Source of the DNA: Ectothiorhodospira shaposhnikovii
GTDB taxonomy: Bacteria > Pseudomonadota > Gammaproteobacteria > Ectothiorhodospirales > Ectothiorhodospiraceae
DNA length: 64,000 nt
Reading direction: 5' to 3'
Assembly (NCBI RefSeq): GCF_022227765.1
Contig: NZ_JAJMLZ010000008.1
Span: 124,001 to 188,000, forward strand
Made by a program: the position numbers and the translations under genes
Notes under the pieces: model-generated
What the model saw: only the letters and a program-made list of their open reading frames with translations
Database searches by the model: none
Told to the model about the DNA's origin: nothing
In this document: piece by piece, positions 37,556-46,898 of the stretch
How positions within the stretch are numbered: position 1 is the stretch's first letter
Layout of the letters: each line of letters begins with the position of its first letter

Positions 37556-37645
37556 TCAGCCCTTGCGCTTAGGGCAATCCTTGCAGTGTTTGCGATCTTT
37601 GTCTTTGTACTTCTTGCAACATTTGGGCTTCTTATTTTTTGACAT
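37556..37645 (-). CDS. 29-residue Cys/Lys-rich small protein
   Basis: This short reading frame is easily missed. It starts at ATG 37645 and encodes 29 residues, of which 12 are Lys and 4 Cys. The pattern is MSKNKKPKCCKKYKDK, then a DRKHCKDCPKRKG end. CC and CxxC pairs could bind a metal, and the high charge suggests nucleic-acid or membrane-surface contact. A purine-rich GAGGGCGAGAG precedes the start. It lies 47 nt downstream of fabV on the same strand and may be co-transcribed. I recall similarly small K/C-rich proteins ending in CPKR-like motifs in other gammaproteobacteria, but I know of no function. Confidence 0.65.
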   Translation of the reverse strand: MSKNKKPKCCKKYKDKDRKHCKDCPKRKG

Positions 37646-37692
37646 CGCTCTCGCCCTCATCGCCGCTGCGTGTGGGCCGGCACAGTGGCGGG

Positions 37693-38883
37693 TCAGACCA
37701 GCCCACGGATCTCCACGTCCGGATTGACGTCGGCATCGTAGTCCACGCCCTCGACGTCGAAGCCGAACAGACGCAGGAACTCGTGCTTATAGCCGGCCAG
37801 ATCGGTCAGCTGATAGATATTGTCGTCCTCGACCTGGCCCCACAGCGCCTCGACCCGCGCCTGTACCTCCGGATCCAGCTCTTTGTAGTCGACCCGGATG
37901 CGACCTTCGTCGTCCAGCACCGGGGCGCTGCCGTACAGGCTTTCGCGGAACAGGGTGTCGATCTGCTCGATCACGCCCTCGTGGGTGCCCTTCTCCTTCA
38001 TGACCCGGAACAGCAGCGCCAGGTAAAGGGGCATGACGGGGATGGCCGCACTGGCTTGGGTCACCACCGCCTTGAGCACGGTCACCCGGGCATCGCCGCC
38101 GCGCGCGGCCAGCTGCCGGCGGAGGTCCAGTACCCGCCGGTCCAGATCCTTCTTGGCGGCGCCGATGGTGCCGTTCCAGTAGATGTCGTGGGTCACCTTT
38201 TCGCCGAGGTAGGTAAAGGCGGTGGTCTGGGCGCCCTCGGCCAGCAGGCCGGCGGCGTCCAGGGCATCGATCCACATCTGCCAGTCCTCGCCACCCATCA
38301 CGGCCACGGTGCTGTCGATCTCCTCCTGGCTGGCCGGTTCGATGGTGAAATCCTTCACCACTTCCTTGTCGGTGTCCAAACCACGTTGGGTGACGGTCTT
38401 GCCGATGGGCTTGAGGGTGGAGCTGAAGATCTCGCCGGTCTTGGGATGGGTGCGGCGCGGCGCGGCGACGCTGTAGACCACCAGGTCCACCTGGCCCAGG
38501 TCCTGCTTGATGGTCTCCAGGGTCTTGGCCTTGATCTCGTCGGAGAAGGCATCGCCGTTGATGCTCTTGGCGTACAGCCCCTCGGCCTCGGCAAACTTGT
38601 GGAAGGCGGCGGAATTGTACCAGCCGGCGGTACCAGGCTTCTTCTCGCTGCCTGGACGCTCGAAGAACACCCCCAAGGTCGCGGCGCCGGAGCCGAAGGC
38701 AGCGGTAATCCGCGCAGCCAGGCCGTAGCCGGTGGAGGCCCCGATCACCAGGACCCGCTTCGGCCCAGCGGCGACCGGGCCCTGCGCCTTGACGTAGTCG
38801 ATCTGCTGCTTGACGTTGGCCTCACAGCCCAGGGGATGGGTGGTAACGCACATAAAGCCGCGGACACGGGGTTTGATGATCAT
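37693..38883 (-). CDS. fabV: Trans-2-enoyl-[ACP] reductase FabV
   Basis: This enzyme reduces the enoyl-ACP double bond with NAD(P)H in the last step of each fatty-acid elongation cycle; FabV enzymes are typically resistant to triclosan. The 396-residue sequence begins [20 protein letters not shown] and has the NAD-binding [16 protein letters not shown], the FabV-specific [18 protein letters not shown], and the Tyr-x8-Lys active-site stretch [37 protein letters not shown] follows, and a C-terminal domain ends in [18 protein letters not shown]. It is close to the family's usual length. AGGAG lies about 12 nt upstream of the ATG. No FabI is visible in the window. Confidence 0.96.
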   Translation of the reverse strand: MIIKPRVRGFMCVTTHPLGCEANVKQQIDYVKAQGPVAAGPKRVLVIGASTGYGLAARITAAFGSGAATLGVFFERPGSEKKPGTAGWYNSAAFHKFAEAEGLYAKSINGDAFSDEIKAKTLETIKQDLGQVDLVVYSVAAPRRTHPKTGEIFSSTLKPIGKTVTQRGLDTDKEVVKDFTIEPASQEEIDSTVAVMGGEDWQMWIDALDAAGLLAEGAQTTAFTYLGEKVTHDIYWNGTIGAAKKDLDRRVLDLRRQLAARGGDARVTVLKAVVTQASAAIPVMPLYLALLFRVMKEKGTHEGVIEQIDTLFRESLYGSAPVLDDEGRIRVDYKELDPEVQARVEALWGQVEDDNIYQLTDLAGYKHEFLRLFGFDVEGVDYDADVNPDVEIRGLV

Positions 38884-39171
38884 TGCGGGTTTCTACTCCT
38901 GGTTGTTCGCCACGGAGGTGACGGCTTGGGCTCAACGGCGCCGAGCGGGGCGCCAAGGCTGTCGATTCTAATCCAGCTCCGCCCTAATTGAGAGGTTTTG
39001 GGGAAAGAGGCATCGAACTGCCGGCGTCCCCCGACCCAAGAGAGGTGCCTGGGACCCGGCGGCGGTATGAGTCCGGGCGCGGGGCACCGTGACCCTGCCC
39101 CTCCCGGTTCCTTCATCCTCGCACCCATGGTATATGCTTCCAAGTGTTGCCACCGCACGAGGAAGGACCCC

Positions 39172-41802
39172 TTGCCACAGAGCACAATTCCACCCACCAG
39201 CCACCCCTCGACGGATGGCGCACCCCCCCCGGAACCCATGGTTTCCCCCGCCCCGACCGTGATCGTGGGCATCGGCGCCTCGGCCGGCGGCCTGGAGGCC
39301 CTTGAGCACTTTCTCACACCCGTGCCGGCAGACTGTCCGCTGGCCTTCGTGGTGGTACAACACCGACTCCCCGATCACGGCGGCCTGCTTCCGGAACTCC
39401 TGCAAAAGGCCACGCCATTGCCGGTAAGGGAGGCACAGGATCACATGCCGGTGCGGCCGGGCGAGGTCTATGTCATCCCGCCGGGCAAGAACCTATCCGT
39501 GCAGCACGGACAGCTGCACCTGCTGGAGCCACCCGCCGGACGGGGCACCAAGCTACCCATCGATTTTTTTCTGCATTCCCTGGCCACGGATAAACAGGCC
39601 CGTAGCGTTGGCGTGATCCTCTCCGGTAGCGGCTGTGACGGCACCTTGGGACTGCGGGCCGTTCGCGAGCACGGTGGCATCACTCTGGCGCAGAGTCCGG
39701 AGGAGGCTCGCTTCCCCGACATGCCACGCAGCGTGATCGACGCCGGCGTGGTGGACCTGGTCCTGCCGGCCAGTGCCATGTTTGAGCGCATCACCCACTT
39801 CCTGGGGCGACATCATCAGGGTGACTCGGCGCCATGGCATCCCCGCGATGGGAACCTGGGCATCGGACTGGAGGAGATCATCGTTATTCTGCGCGCACGT
39901 ACCGGCCATGACTTCACCCACTACAAAACCAAAACGCTGTGCCGGCGCATCGAACGGCGCATGGGCCTGCACCAACTGGACAGTCTGCCGGGCTATATCC
40001 AGTACCTCAGGAACAACCCCCAGGAGGTGGACCTGCTATTCCAGGAACTGCTCATCGGGGTCACCCACTTTTTCCGGGATCCCCCTGCCTGGGAGGCCCT
40101 GATCAAGCAGGCCCTGATCCCCATGATCCAAAGAGCCGGCCCCTTAAGTACCTTGAGGGCCTGGGTAGCGGGGTGCTCCACGGGCGAGGAGGCCTATTCT
40201 CTGGCCATTGCCTTTCGCGAGGCACTGGAAACGGTTGCCCCCACCGGCCAGGTGACCTTGCAGATCTTCGCCACGGATCTCAATGAACAGGCCATCGAGC
40301 GTGCCCGAAGGGGGATCTTTCCGGCCGGCATCGCCGCCGATGTCTCCGAACCGCGTCTCAACAAGTATTTCCAACGGGACGACAGCGGCTACCGGGTCAA
40401 TCGGGCGATCCGTGAGACCGTGGTGTTTGCCACCCAAAACGTGATCATGGACCCGCCATACACCAAACTGGACCTGCTGATCTGCCGCAATGTGCTGATC
40501 TACCTGGATGGCGAACTGCAGAATCGATTGTTGCGACTTTTCCACTACAGCCTCCGACCCGGCGGCATCCTGTTGCTGGGGAATGCCGAAGGCACCGGCC
40601 GCGTCGGTGACCTGTTCCTGCCGGTGGACCAGGACGTGCATCTGTTCCGCCGGGGCGAGGCGCGCCCCAGCCTCGCCGATGCACCCTTCAAGGACTTTCT
40701 CTCCCTGACTCGGGACAGTCATAAACCCTTGGCCTATCCCTCCATCCCCACCGCAACGACGGACAGCAGTCTGCAGGCACAGGCAGAGCGCTTGATACTG
40801 GACGCCCTCGCGCCCCCCGCGGTGCTGATCAATGCCGATGGCGATATCCTCTACATCTTCGGCCGTACCGGGGATTTCCTCGAGCCCGCCGCCGGTAAGG
40901 CCAACTGGAACATCCACGTCATGGCCCGTGGCGCACTCGCCCAGGAACTGGCCATGGCCATCCCTCAAGCCGCCAGCCAAGGGGCCGGCATGACACGTAT
41001 TGTCTTCCAGAACCCCGATCAGGGTCAGGCTCGTGTCATTCGCCTGACCCTCCAACCGATTCAGGCGCCGCGGGAACTGGCCGGCATGCTACTGATCGCC
41101 TTTCTGGAATTGCCTCCGGCGCTTTACCGGGATCAGGCCCATGACCCCGTTCACGGCGAAAGCCGGCGGATTCGGGAGTTGCAGCACGCCCTTCAGCAGA
41201 CCCGGGATGAACTGCGCCTGACACGAAAATCCATGCAGAGTTCTCAGGAGGAACTCCGGTCGGCCAATGAAGAGCTTCAATCCACCAACGAGGAACTGAC
41301 CACTTCCAAGGAAGAAATGCAGTCCCTGAACGAGGAACTGCAGACCATGAACGCGCAGTTACAAGCCAAGCTGGAGGAACTCACCGAAGCCAATAGCGAT
41401 ATGAACAACCTGTTTAACAGCACCGACGTTGCCACGATATTCCTGAGCAGCAACCTGACCATCCGACGCTTCACCAGTCCGGCCCAGCAGATCTTCAAGT
41501 TGCTCCCCGGCGACGTGGGGAGACCGCTGAGCGACATCGTCACCGACCTGGACTACCCCGACCTGTTTGAAAACGCCCGGGAAGTCTTGCAAACGCTGAC
41601 GTTCTCACTGGAAGAAATCCCCACCCGCGACGGCCGCTGGTATCAGGTGAAGATCATGCCCTATCGCACCCTGGATGACGTGATTGCCGGTGTCGTGATC
41701 AGTTTCTCGGACATCACCAAGGCCAAAACACTGGAATCAAGACTCCGGGCTCTGACGTCGTGCTCGGGCACCAACGAAGAGGCCGGCAAACATGAGCACT
41801 GA
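39172..41802 (+). CDS. CheB-CheR-PAS fusion protein
   Basis: This chemosensory-type fusion has a CheB methylesterase domain with the catalytic Ser in GIGASAGGLEAL, His in VVQHRLPDHGG and Asp in LSGSGCDGTLGLRA. A CheR methyltransferase follows with the N-terminal helices GHDFTHYKTKTLCRRIERRM, the SAM site AGCSTGEEAYSLAIAF and CRNVLIYLD. A heptad coiled coil (about 41160-41400; QEELRSANEELQSTNEEL) leads to a PAS domain (NLTIRRFTSPAQQIFKLLPG). There is no receiver domain. The frame is open from 38998; I prefer TTG 39172 with GGAAGGA upstream, and ATG 39127 and 39238 are alternatives. It overlaps the following PAS-GGDEF-EAL gene by 11 nt, suggesting that cyclic-di-GMP output replaces a kinase output. 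Confidence 0.88.
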   Translation: MPQSTIPPTSHPSTDGAPPPEPMVSPAPTVIVGIGASAGGLEALEHFLTPVPADCPLAFVVVQHRLPDHGGLLPELLQKATPLPVREAQDHMPVRPGEVYVIPPGKNLSVQHGQLHLLEPPAGRGTKLPIDFFLHSLATDKQARSVGVILSGSGCDGTLGLRAVREHGGITLAQSPEEARFPDMPRSVIDAGVVDLVLPASAMFERITHFLGRHHQGDSAPWHPRDGNLGIGLEEIIVILRARTGHDFTHYKTKTLCRRIERRMGLHQLDSLPGYIQYLRNNPQEVDLLFQELLIGVTHFFRDPPAWEALIKQALIPMIQRAGPLSTLRAWVAGCSTGEEAYSLAIAFREALETVAPTGQVTLQIFATDLNEQAIERARRGIFPAGIAADVSEPRLNKYFQRDDSGYRVNRAIRETVVFATQNVIMDPPYTKLDLLICRNVLIYLDGELQNRLLRLFHYSLRPGGILLLGNAEGTGRVGDLFLPVDQDVHLFRRGEARPSLADAPFKDFLSLTRDSHKPLAYPSIPTATTDSSLQAQAERLILDALAPPAVLINADGDILYIFGRTGDFLEPAAGKANWNIHVMARGALAQELAMAIPQAASQGAGMTRIVFQNPDQGQARVIRLTLQPIQAPRELAGMLLIAFLELPPALYRDQAHDPVHGESRRIRELQHALQQTRDELRLTRKSMQSSQEELRSANEELQSTNEELTTSKEEMQSLNEELQTMNAQLQAKLEELTEANSDMNNLFNSTDVATIFLSSNLTIRRFTSPAQQIFKLLPGDVGRPLSDIVTDLDYPDLFENAREVLQTLTFSLEEIPTRDGRWYQVKIMPYRTLDDVIAGVVISFSDITKAKTLESRLRALTSCSGTNEEAGKHEH

Positions 41803-44002
41803 CATCTCCGGAGATGCCGATGAGTTGCGACGCAAGGCAGAGGAGGTGCTCGCACAAAGACAGCCTCCAGCGGACCCGACTCTCGACCAAGCCAGTCTCA
41901 AGGCCCTGATTCACGAGCTAAGGGTGCACCAGATCGAACTGGAGATGCAAAACGAAGCCCTGCAACAGGCCTGGAAAGAGGCGGAGCGCACCCGGGATCT
42001 GTTTGAGCAACTCTATGACCATGCCCCGGTGGCCTATTTCAGCCTGGATCCGGAGGGGACGATCCTCAACACCAATCTGGCCGCGTCCCAACTGCTGGGC
42101 ATCCCCCGTGAGCAACTGGTCGGACGCCGGCTTGGGCTGTTCGTCACCCAGGACCAGCGCGGCGCACTCATTGACCTGCTGCGCCGAGCCTTTGCCGGTG
42201 AGTTCACCCAGCGCCGGGAAGTGACCATTCACCCCGTGGGCGGGGGCCAACGGGTGCTCCAGATCGAGGCCGGGATCCACCCCGTCGAAGCCACCCACTG
42301 TCTGCTGACCGGCACGGATGTGACCGCCATGGCGGAAGCCCGTCGGACCCTGGCCGTGGCGGCCTCCGTCTATGAGGCCCTGGATGAGGCCGTGATGATC
42401 TCCGACGATCGCCGGCGGATCGTGTCGGTCAATCCCGCCTTTACCCGCCTGACCGGTTACACCACCCACGAGACCTGCGAACAGACCACCGATCTCATTC
42501 GCGCCCACCAGGAGCCGGAGGGCTTTGATGCGCATCTTGACCGCACTTTGAGCACGATCGGCCATTGGCAGGGAGAAATCGGGCATCGTCACAAGAATGG
42601 CGTGCATTACACCGCTTGGACCACGATCCACTTGCTCAAGGACGAACAGGGCCACCCGCTGCGATACATCACCGTATTCCGGGACATTACCGAACAGCGC
42701 CGCGCCGAAGAAGCCATCTGGCGTCAGGCCAACTATGACTCGCTCACGGGCCTGCCCAACCGATTGCTGTTTCAGGACCGACTGCGCCAGGGAATCGCGC
42801 GGGTACGGCGTCACGGCCACTTTCTGGCCCTGCTTTTCCTCGATCTGGACAAGTTCAAGGAGGTCAATGACCGCTTTGGCCATGACGTCGGTGATGCCCT
42901 GCTGGTGGAAGTCGCCCAGCGCCTCAGCCGGAGCATGCGCAAGAGCGATACCCTGGCCCGTCTCAGCGGTGATGAATTCACGGTGATCGTGGAGGATCTG
43001 GCCGGTGATGCCGGTGCGGATGATTTGGCCGGCAAGATCCTCACAGCCATGGAGCAACCCTTTGTCGTGGAGGGCCACACACTCAGCCTGTCCACCAGTA
43101 TCGGCATTGCCCTTTGCCCCACCGACGGCATCGAGATCAGGGATCTGCTCAGGGCCGCGGACCAGGCCATGTACGCCGCCAAGCAGGAGGGAGGACACCG
43201 TCTGAAGCATTACTCAGGCAAGGGTAATGCTGCCCTGGCGCTTCGCAATGCCTTGATGATCGATCTGCCTCGGGCCCTGGAGCGGGGCCAGTTCTCCCTG
43301 CATTTCCAACCCATTGTCGAGCTGGCAACGACCCGAACCGCCATGATCGAGGCGCTGCTGCGGTGGGATCACCCCGAACTCGGCATACTCCATGCCAGGC
43401 AGTTCCTGGGTCTGGCCCAGGAATGCGGCCTGTTACACCGGATCGATCAGTGGGTATTCAAGGAGTCCCTGGCCGTCATCAAGCAATTCAACGCCGGCCG
43501 TGGCGCCCCCCCCTTGCAAGTGGCCATCAATGAGTCGGCTCAATGCCTGGGGGATGTCCAGGGCGTGGATGAATGGAAAGCACAGTTACGTTCCTTTGGC
43601 GTGGCACCGGAATGCGTGGTCATCGAGATCACCGAGCGTCTGCTGCAGGAAGACGGCCAGCGGATTTACGACTGGATCACTCAGGTTCACGACAGCGGAA
43701 TGAAGATTGCCCTGAGCCAGTTCGGCATCAGCCGCACGGGCATCCCCTGTCTGCAGCGCTATCCCATCGACCTGCTGAAGATTGACCAGGGCTTCGTGCA
43801 GAACATGCCCCATCACGCGACGGATCGAACCATCGTGAATACCATGATCAGCATGGCCCATCGCTTGGGTCTGCGGGTGATCGCCGAGGGGGTGGAAACA
43901 CCCGAGCAACGGGACCTGTTGATCGCGGCGGGATGTGACTACGGCCAGGGTCATCTCTTTGGCGAGCCGCGGCCCCACAGACAACTCGCTGCCTTTTCCT
44001 GA
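41792..44002 (+). CDS. PAS-PAS-GGDEF-EAL protein with degenerate EAL domain
   Basis: This 736-residue protein is translated in overlap with the CheB-CheR gene. An N-terminal helix (LIHELRVHQIELEMQNEALQ) and two PAS domains (about 70-180 and 190-310) precede GGDEF and EAL domains. The GGDEF motif reads RLSGDEF (about 392), a variant found in some active cyclases. The EAL domain keeps IEALLRW (about 520), IEITER and AEGVET. However, the metal-binding [13 protein letters not shown] stretch is replaced by ALSQFGISRTGIPCL (about 641), so both key Asp residues are lost. I infer cyclase activity or cyclic-di-GMP sensing without phosphodiesterase activity. Confidence 0.9.
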   Translation: MSTDISGDADELRRKAEEVLAQRQPPADPTLDQASLKALIHELRVHQIELEMQNEALQQAWKEAERTRDLFEQLYDHAPVAYFSLDPEGTILNTNLAASQLLGIPREQLVGRRLGLFVTQDQRGALIDLLRRAFAGEFTQRREVTIHPVGGGQRVLQIEAGIHPVEATHCLLTGTDVTAMAEARRTLAVAASVYEALDEAVMISDDRRRIVSVNPAFTRLTGYTTHETCEQTTDLIRAHQEPEGFDAHLDRTLSTIGHWQGEIGHRHKNGVHYTAWTTIHLLKDEQGHPLRYITVFRDITEQRRAEEAIWRQANYDSLTGLPNRLLFQDRLRQGIARVRRHGHFLALLFLDLDKFKEVNDRFGHDVGDALLVEVAQRLSRSMRKSDTLARLSGDEFTVIVEDLAGDAGADDLAGKILTAMEQPFVVEGHTLSLSTSIGIALCPTDGIEIRDLLRAADQAMYAAKQEGGHRLKHYSGKGNAALALRNALMIDLPRALERGQFSLHFQPIVELATTRTAMIEALLRWDHPELGILHARQFLGLAQECGLLHRIDQWVFKESLAVIKQFNAGRGAPPLQVAINESAQCLGDVQGVDEWKAQLRSFGVAPECVVIEITERLLQEDGQRIYDWITQVHDSGMKIALSQFGISRTGIPCLQRYPIDLLKIDQGFVQNMPHHATDRTIVNTMISMAHRLGLRVIAEGVETPEQRDLLIAAGCDYGQGHLFGEPRPHRQLAAFS

Positions 44003-44090
44003 GCGGCACTGGGTCGACATCGGCCGCGGTTTCGAACATATCGCGCTGACGGTGATCTTCCTGAACATCGCACACACGCACTTCGCACGG
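43998..44090 (+). pseudogene. Fragment of a nitroreductase-like gene
   Basis: About 30 codons read ERHWVDIGRGFEHIAL and then FLNIAHTHFA. They align with the C-terminal part of the intact nitroreductase at 48510-49505 (KRHWVDLGRSFERVAL ... LGIAHAHVN). Nothing upstream or downstream in frame belongs to that family, so this is a relic of a paralogue or of a partial duplication. It starts inside the last codons of the GGDEF-EAL gene, which may mean that gene's 3' end was reshaped at the same junction. The rest of the gap to 44269 holds nothing I recognise. Confidence 0.55.
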
Positions 44091-44269
44091 AACGACAGCC
44101 ATCGCTGGAACAAAGAGATAGCCCGGACATGGAGAAGAACGCCGGGTGCCACTGCGGATAGTGGCGTGGTGCTCATCTTGCTTGGATTAGCCATGATGCT
44201 ATTCATAGGCCCGATGCCCGTTGAGCATCATCACGGCTGAAAGCGATCAATCGCATTCTCGCCCTCCAC

Positions 44270-45598
44270 CTACAGATTGGACTGTGGAGGTGGTTCGGGC
44301 GGCGTTAGGCGGGTGGCAAGAACTTGTGTAATGTGGAAGTGTTCCACCGCGACGACTTCGAAGCGGTAACCAGCATGCTCGACGGCGTCGGCGCGGCGAG
44401 GAATCTTGCGCAGCTTCCACATCAGGAACCCGGCCAACGTTTCGAAATTCTCGTCTTCTTCGAAGCGTTCGATCTGAAGCACCGAGCAGACCTCATCCAC
44501 CGGGGTGAGGCCATTGATGAGCCAGGAGTCGCCGTCGCGACGGACAATCATGCGTTCTTCCACGGCCCAATTGCTCGCGGCCATGACGGTATCCATCACG
44601 TCGCGTAACGTGATCAGCCCCACGACCATCGAGTACTCGTTGATGATCAGGGCGAAATCCTGGCCGGCGCCCTGAAACGCCTCCAGCGCTTCGAGCAGGG
44701 TCAGCGTATCGGGAAAAACCAACAGGTCCCGCCGGATCGTCTCGGGGGTGAGGGCCATGGGTTCACCCGCCAGCAGACGGGAGAGCAGATCGTGTGTCTC
44801 GACATAGCCCACGGGGCGATCGAGCGACTTTTCGCACACCGGAAAGCGGCGCCGCGGATGCTTGCGCATCAGTTCCGACAGCCGCTCCGGCAGGGCTTGC
44901 TGGTCCAGCCAAACAATGTCGTCGCGACTCGTCATCGACGAGGTAACCAATCGCTGATCCAGTGCAAACACCTTTGAAATCAATGTCTGCTCTTCAATGA
45001 GCACCTCGCCGGACTGCGCCGCGGCCTCGGTCATCGCGATGATTTCGTCCGCGGTGACGGCTTCCTTTTGCGTGAGTTGGATCCCCAGGCGTCGAATGAT
45101 GGCCGTCGCGAGACCGTCGATCGCCCATGCGACCGGACGCAGTACCCAGATCAGTATGCGCATCGGCCGGGCAGTGTACGCCGCAACGCCCTCGGGAGCT
45201 GACAATGCAATGCGCTTGGGGATCAAGTCAGAGAACAGAACAAAGGCCAGCGTGACCAGCAAGAAGGCTGCAATTGAGGCCACAAGACTGGTCTGGAGTT
45301 CAAAGCCGCCAGACAGACGCCACGGCTCGGCGCCGCCCATCAGCGACTGAAACCAAGGCGCCAAGACCGCCTCTGCAAGCATCCCTCCGAGCACGCCAAG
45401 AACATTCACACCAACAAGGATGACCGTGAAGAAGCGACCCGGCTGCTCCCGTAGCTGCAACGCAAGACGCGCGTGCCAATCACCTTGACGTACGCGCATC
45501 TCCAAGCGCGTCCGCCGAGCCGCCGCAAACGCGATCTCCGAGAACGACAAGAACGCCCCTGCCGCCACCAATAGCACCAACCAGAACATGCCGTGCAT
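44270..45598 (-). CDS. paeA: PaeA/YtfL-type CNNM/CorC-family membrane protein
   Basis: This 442-residue inner-membrane protein is of the hemolysin/CorC class. In E. coli the close relative YtfL (PaeA) exports cadaverine and putrescine. The N-terminal DUF21 domain has about four membrane segments (LVLLVAAGAFLSFSEIAFAAARR, FFTVILVGVNVLGVLGGMLAEA, FLLVTLAFVLFSDLIPKRIAL and a fourth). A cytoplasmic CBS pair has VTSSMTSRDDIVWLDQ and FALIINEYSMVVGLITLRDVM, and a CorC/HlyC C-terminal domain has LAGFLMWKLRKIPRRADAVEHAG. Segment-by-segment similarity to E. coli YtfL recalled from memory supports the assignment. It is monocistronic. Confidence 0.85.
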   Translation of the reverse strand: MHGMFWLVLLVAAGAFLSFSEIAFAAARRTRLEMRVRQGDWHARLALQLREQPGRFFTVILVGVNVLGVLGGMLAEAVLAPWFQSLMGGAEPWRLSGGFELQTSLVASIAAFLLVTLAFVLFSDLIPKRIALSAPEGVAAYTARPMRILIWVLRPVAWAIDGLATAIIRRLGIQLTQKEAVTADEIIAMTEAAAQSGEVLIEEQTLISKVFALDQRLVTSSMTSRDDIVWLDQQALPERLSELMRKHPRRRFPVCEKSLDRPVGYVETHDLLSRLLAGEPMALTPETIRRDLLVFPDTLTLLEALEAFQGAGQDFALIINEYSMVVGLITLRDVMDTVMAASNWAVEERMIVRRDGDSWLINGLTPVDEVCSVLQIERFEEDENFETLAGFLMWKLRKIPRRADAVEHAGYRFEVVAVEHFHITQVLATRLTPPEPPPQSNL

Positions 45599-45615
45599 TG
45601 CGAATCTCTCCGGAA

Positions 45616-45768
45616 ATAGGGGCCCTTGAGCAAGGGCGCGAGGAAGATACCCGGCGCATGCTTGCCCGACAGATCGTCAAGAAGTACGGTGCAATTCCCA
45701 CTTGGGCACAGACCCGACTCGACCAGACCAATACCGAGCCACTAAAAACCTGGGCATATGCCATCACC
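45616..45768 (+). pseudogene. C-terminal remnant of an Rpn-type nuclease gene
   Basis: The frame reads ALEQGREEDTRRMLARQIVKK, then YGAIPTWAQTRLDQTNTEPL and KTWAYAI. This resembles the repetitive C-terminal end (DUF4351-like) of Rpn/PD-(D/E)XK transposase-like proteins. The catalytic part is absent. A mid-gene fragment of the same kind of protein lies at 50976-51294, so these relics may derive from separate copies. Confidence 0.5.
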
Positions 45769-45826
45769 CATCAACACGGCAATCACAACCGTTCCCTCAT
45801 GCCTACCCAAACCTGCTCATAAGTGT

Positions 45827-46075
45827 CTAAATGCGGGCATGCAGTCGTGCCAGTTTTGCCTTGGCCTTGTTCCGGTTGCTGGAACCTTTTTGCTTGCGCG
45901 AGCGGCTGCCGTAGAGTCGGGCGCTGAACACGGTGATGATCTCCAGCACATCCTTCGCCAAATCCTCCTCAAAGGTCGTATCTTCACCCTGGTTGAGAAT
46001 CACCACCTCGACCTCCCTGGCTTCGCAGATGGCAAAGACCCACTCGGCCCCGAAGCGCAAAAGCTGGACACGCGG
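45827..46075 (-). pseudogene. IS607-type remnant: serine recombinase tail joined to a TnpB piece
   Basis: On the minus strand the frame contains the C-terminal part of an IS607-family serine recombinase (VVILNQGEDTTFEEDLAKDV and LEIITVFSARLYGSRSRK). It then runs directly into RNKAKAKLARLHARI, which is characteristic of an internal TnpB segment, before a stop at 45827. The recombinase catalytic domain and most of TnpB are missing. An internal deletion has fused the two ORFs. Confidence 0.6.
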
Positions 46076-46189
46076 GCATAGGCCACGGTGCGCGGCGCTG
46101 GACGCATCCCGGAGGAGAGCGTAGGCTGCCGGAAGAATGCCAGGAGTCATACCGACGTTACCGCAATCGCCGACACGGAGGCACCCCAA

Positions 46190-46858
46190 ATGCCAGTTCG
46201 ACCGAATGTCGTCGTTTTCGATGTGTTAGAAACCCTGCTTGACCTTGATCCACTGGCGGAACGCTTCAAAAAGGTAGGCCAACCGGCAGCCATGCTGGGT
46301 CCGTGGTTCATGCGATTCCAACGCGATGCCATGGCACTGAGCCTTGCCGGCGATGCCGCCCCCTTCGAGCCGGTTGCCCGTCAGGCCCTGCGGACCGAGT
46401 CGCGGCAGACCCTCAGCGAAGCCGATATCGACTACATCCTCGCGGGCTTCGCCTCGCTGCCCACCTTCGATGACGCTGCACCGGCCCTCCGCACTTTGTC
46501 GGAGGCAGGGATCACCGTCGGCTGCCTTACGGTCGGCAGCCCGGATAACACGCGATCGTTCCTTGAGGGTGCCGGACTGCTTCAGTGTGTTGATCACGTG
46601 ATCACCGCGCAAGCGGCCGGCATGTGGAAGCCTCACCCGAGAATCTACCACTTCGCCGCGGAGCAGATGCGAACACCGATAGGCCGCATGGCGCTCGTTG
46701 CCGTGCATGCCTGGGACTGCCACGGCGCCAAGCGGGCCGGCGCGCTTGCCGGCTGGTGTGCCCGCCTTGAACTTCAACCTGGCGACGTTTTCCTGCCCGC
46801 CGACGTCACCGGCAAGACCCTTACCGAGGTGGCGGAAAAATTGGTGGCATTAAAGTAA
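46190..46858 (+). CDS. HAD-superfamily hydrolase, haloacid dehalogenase type II-like
   Basis: This 222-residue cytoplasmic hydrolase begins with the HAD nucleophile motif VVVFDVLETLLDLDPL. Motif II is close to GCLTVGSPDNTRSFLEGAGL, motif III Lys is in AGMWKPHPRIYHFAAEQM, and motif IV lies near LVAVHAWDCHGAKRAGALAG. The final stretch (ADVTGKTLTEVAEKLV) is typical of (S)-2-haloacid dehalogenase-like proteins. ATG 46190 has GGAGG 8 nt upstream. It sits between the IS607 relic and the Gly/Met-rich periplasmic gene. The substrate could be a haloacid or a phosphate ester. Confidence 0.85.
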   Translation: MPVRPNVVVFDVLETLLDLDPLAERFKKVGQPAAMLGPWFMRFQRDAMALSLAGDAAPFEPVARQALRTESRQTLSEADIDYILAGFASLPTFDDAAPALRTLSEAGITVGCLTVGSPDNTRSFLEGAGLLQCVDHVITAQAAGMWKPHPRIYHFAAEQMRTPIGRMALVAVHAWDCHGAKRAGALAGWCARLELQPGDVFLPADVTGKTLTEVAEKLVALK

Positions 46859-46898
46859 GGGGAGCCTTTCCGCATGGGCTTGTGCAGATCTTTCTCAG

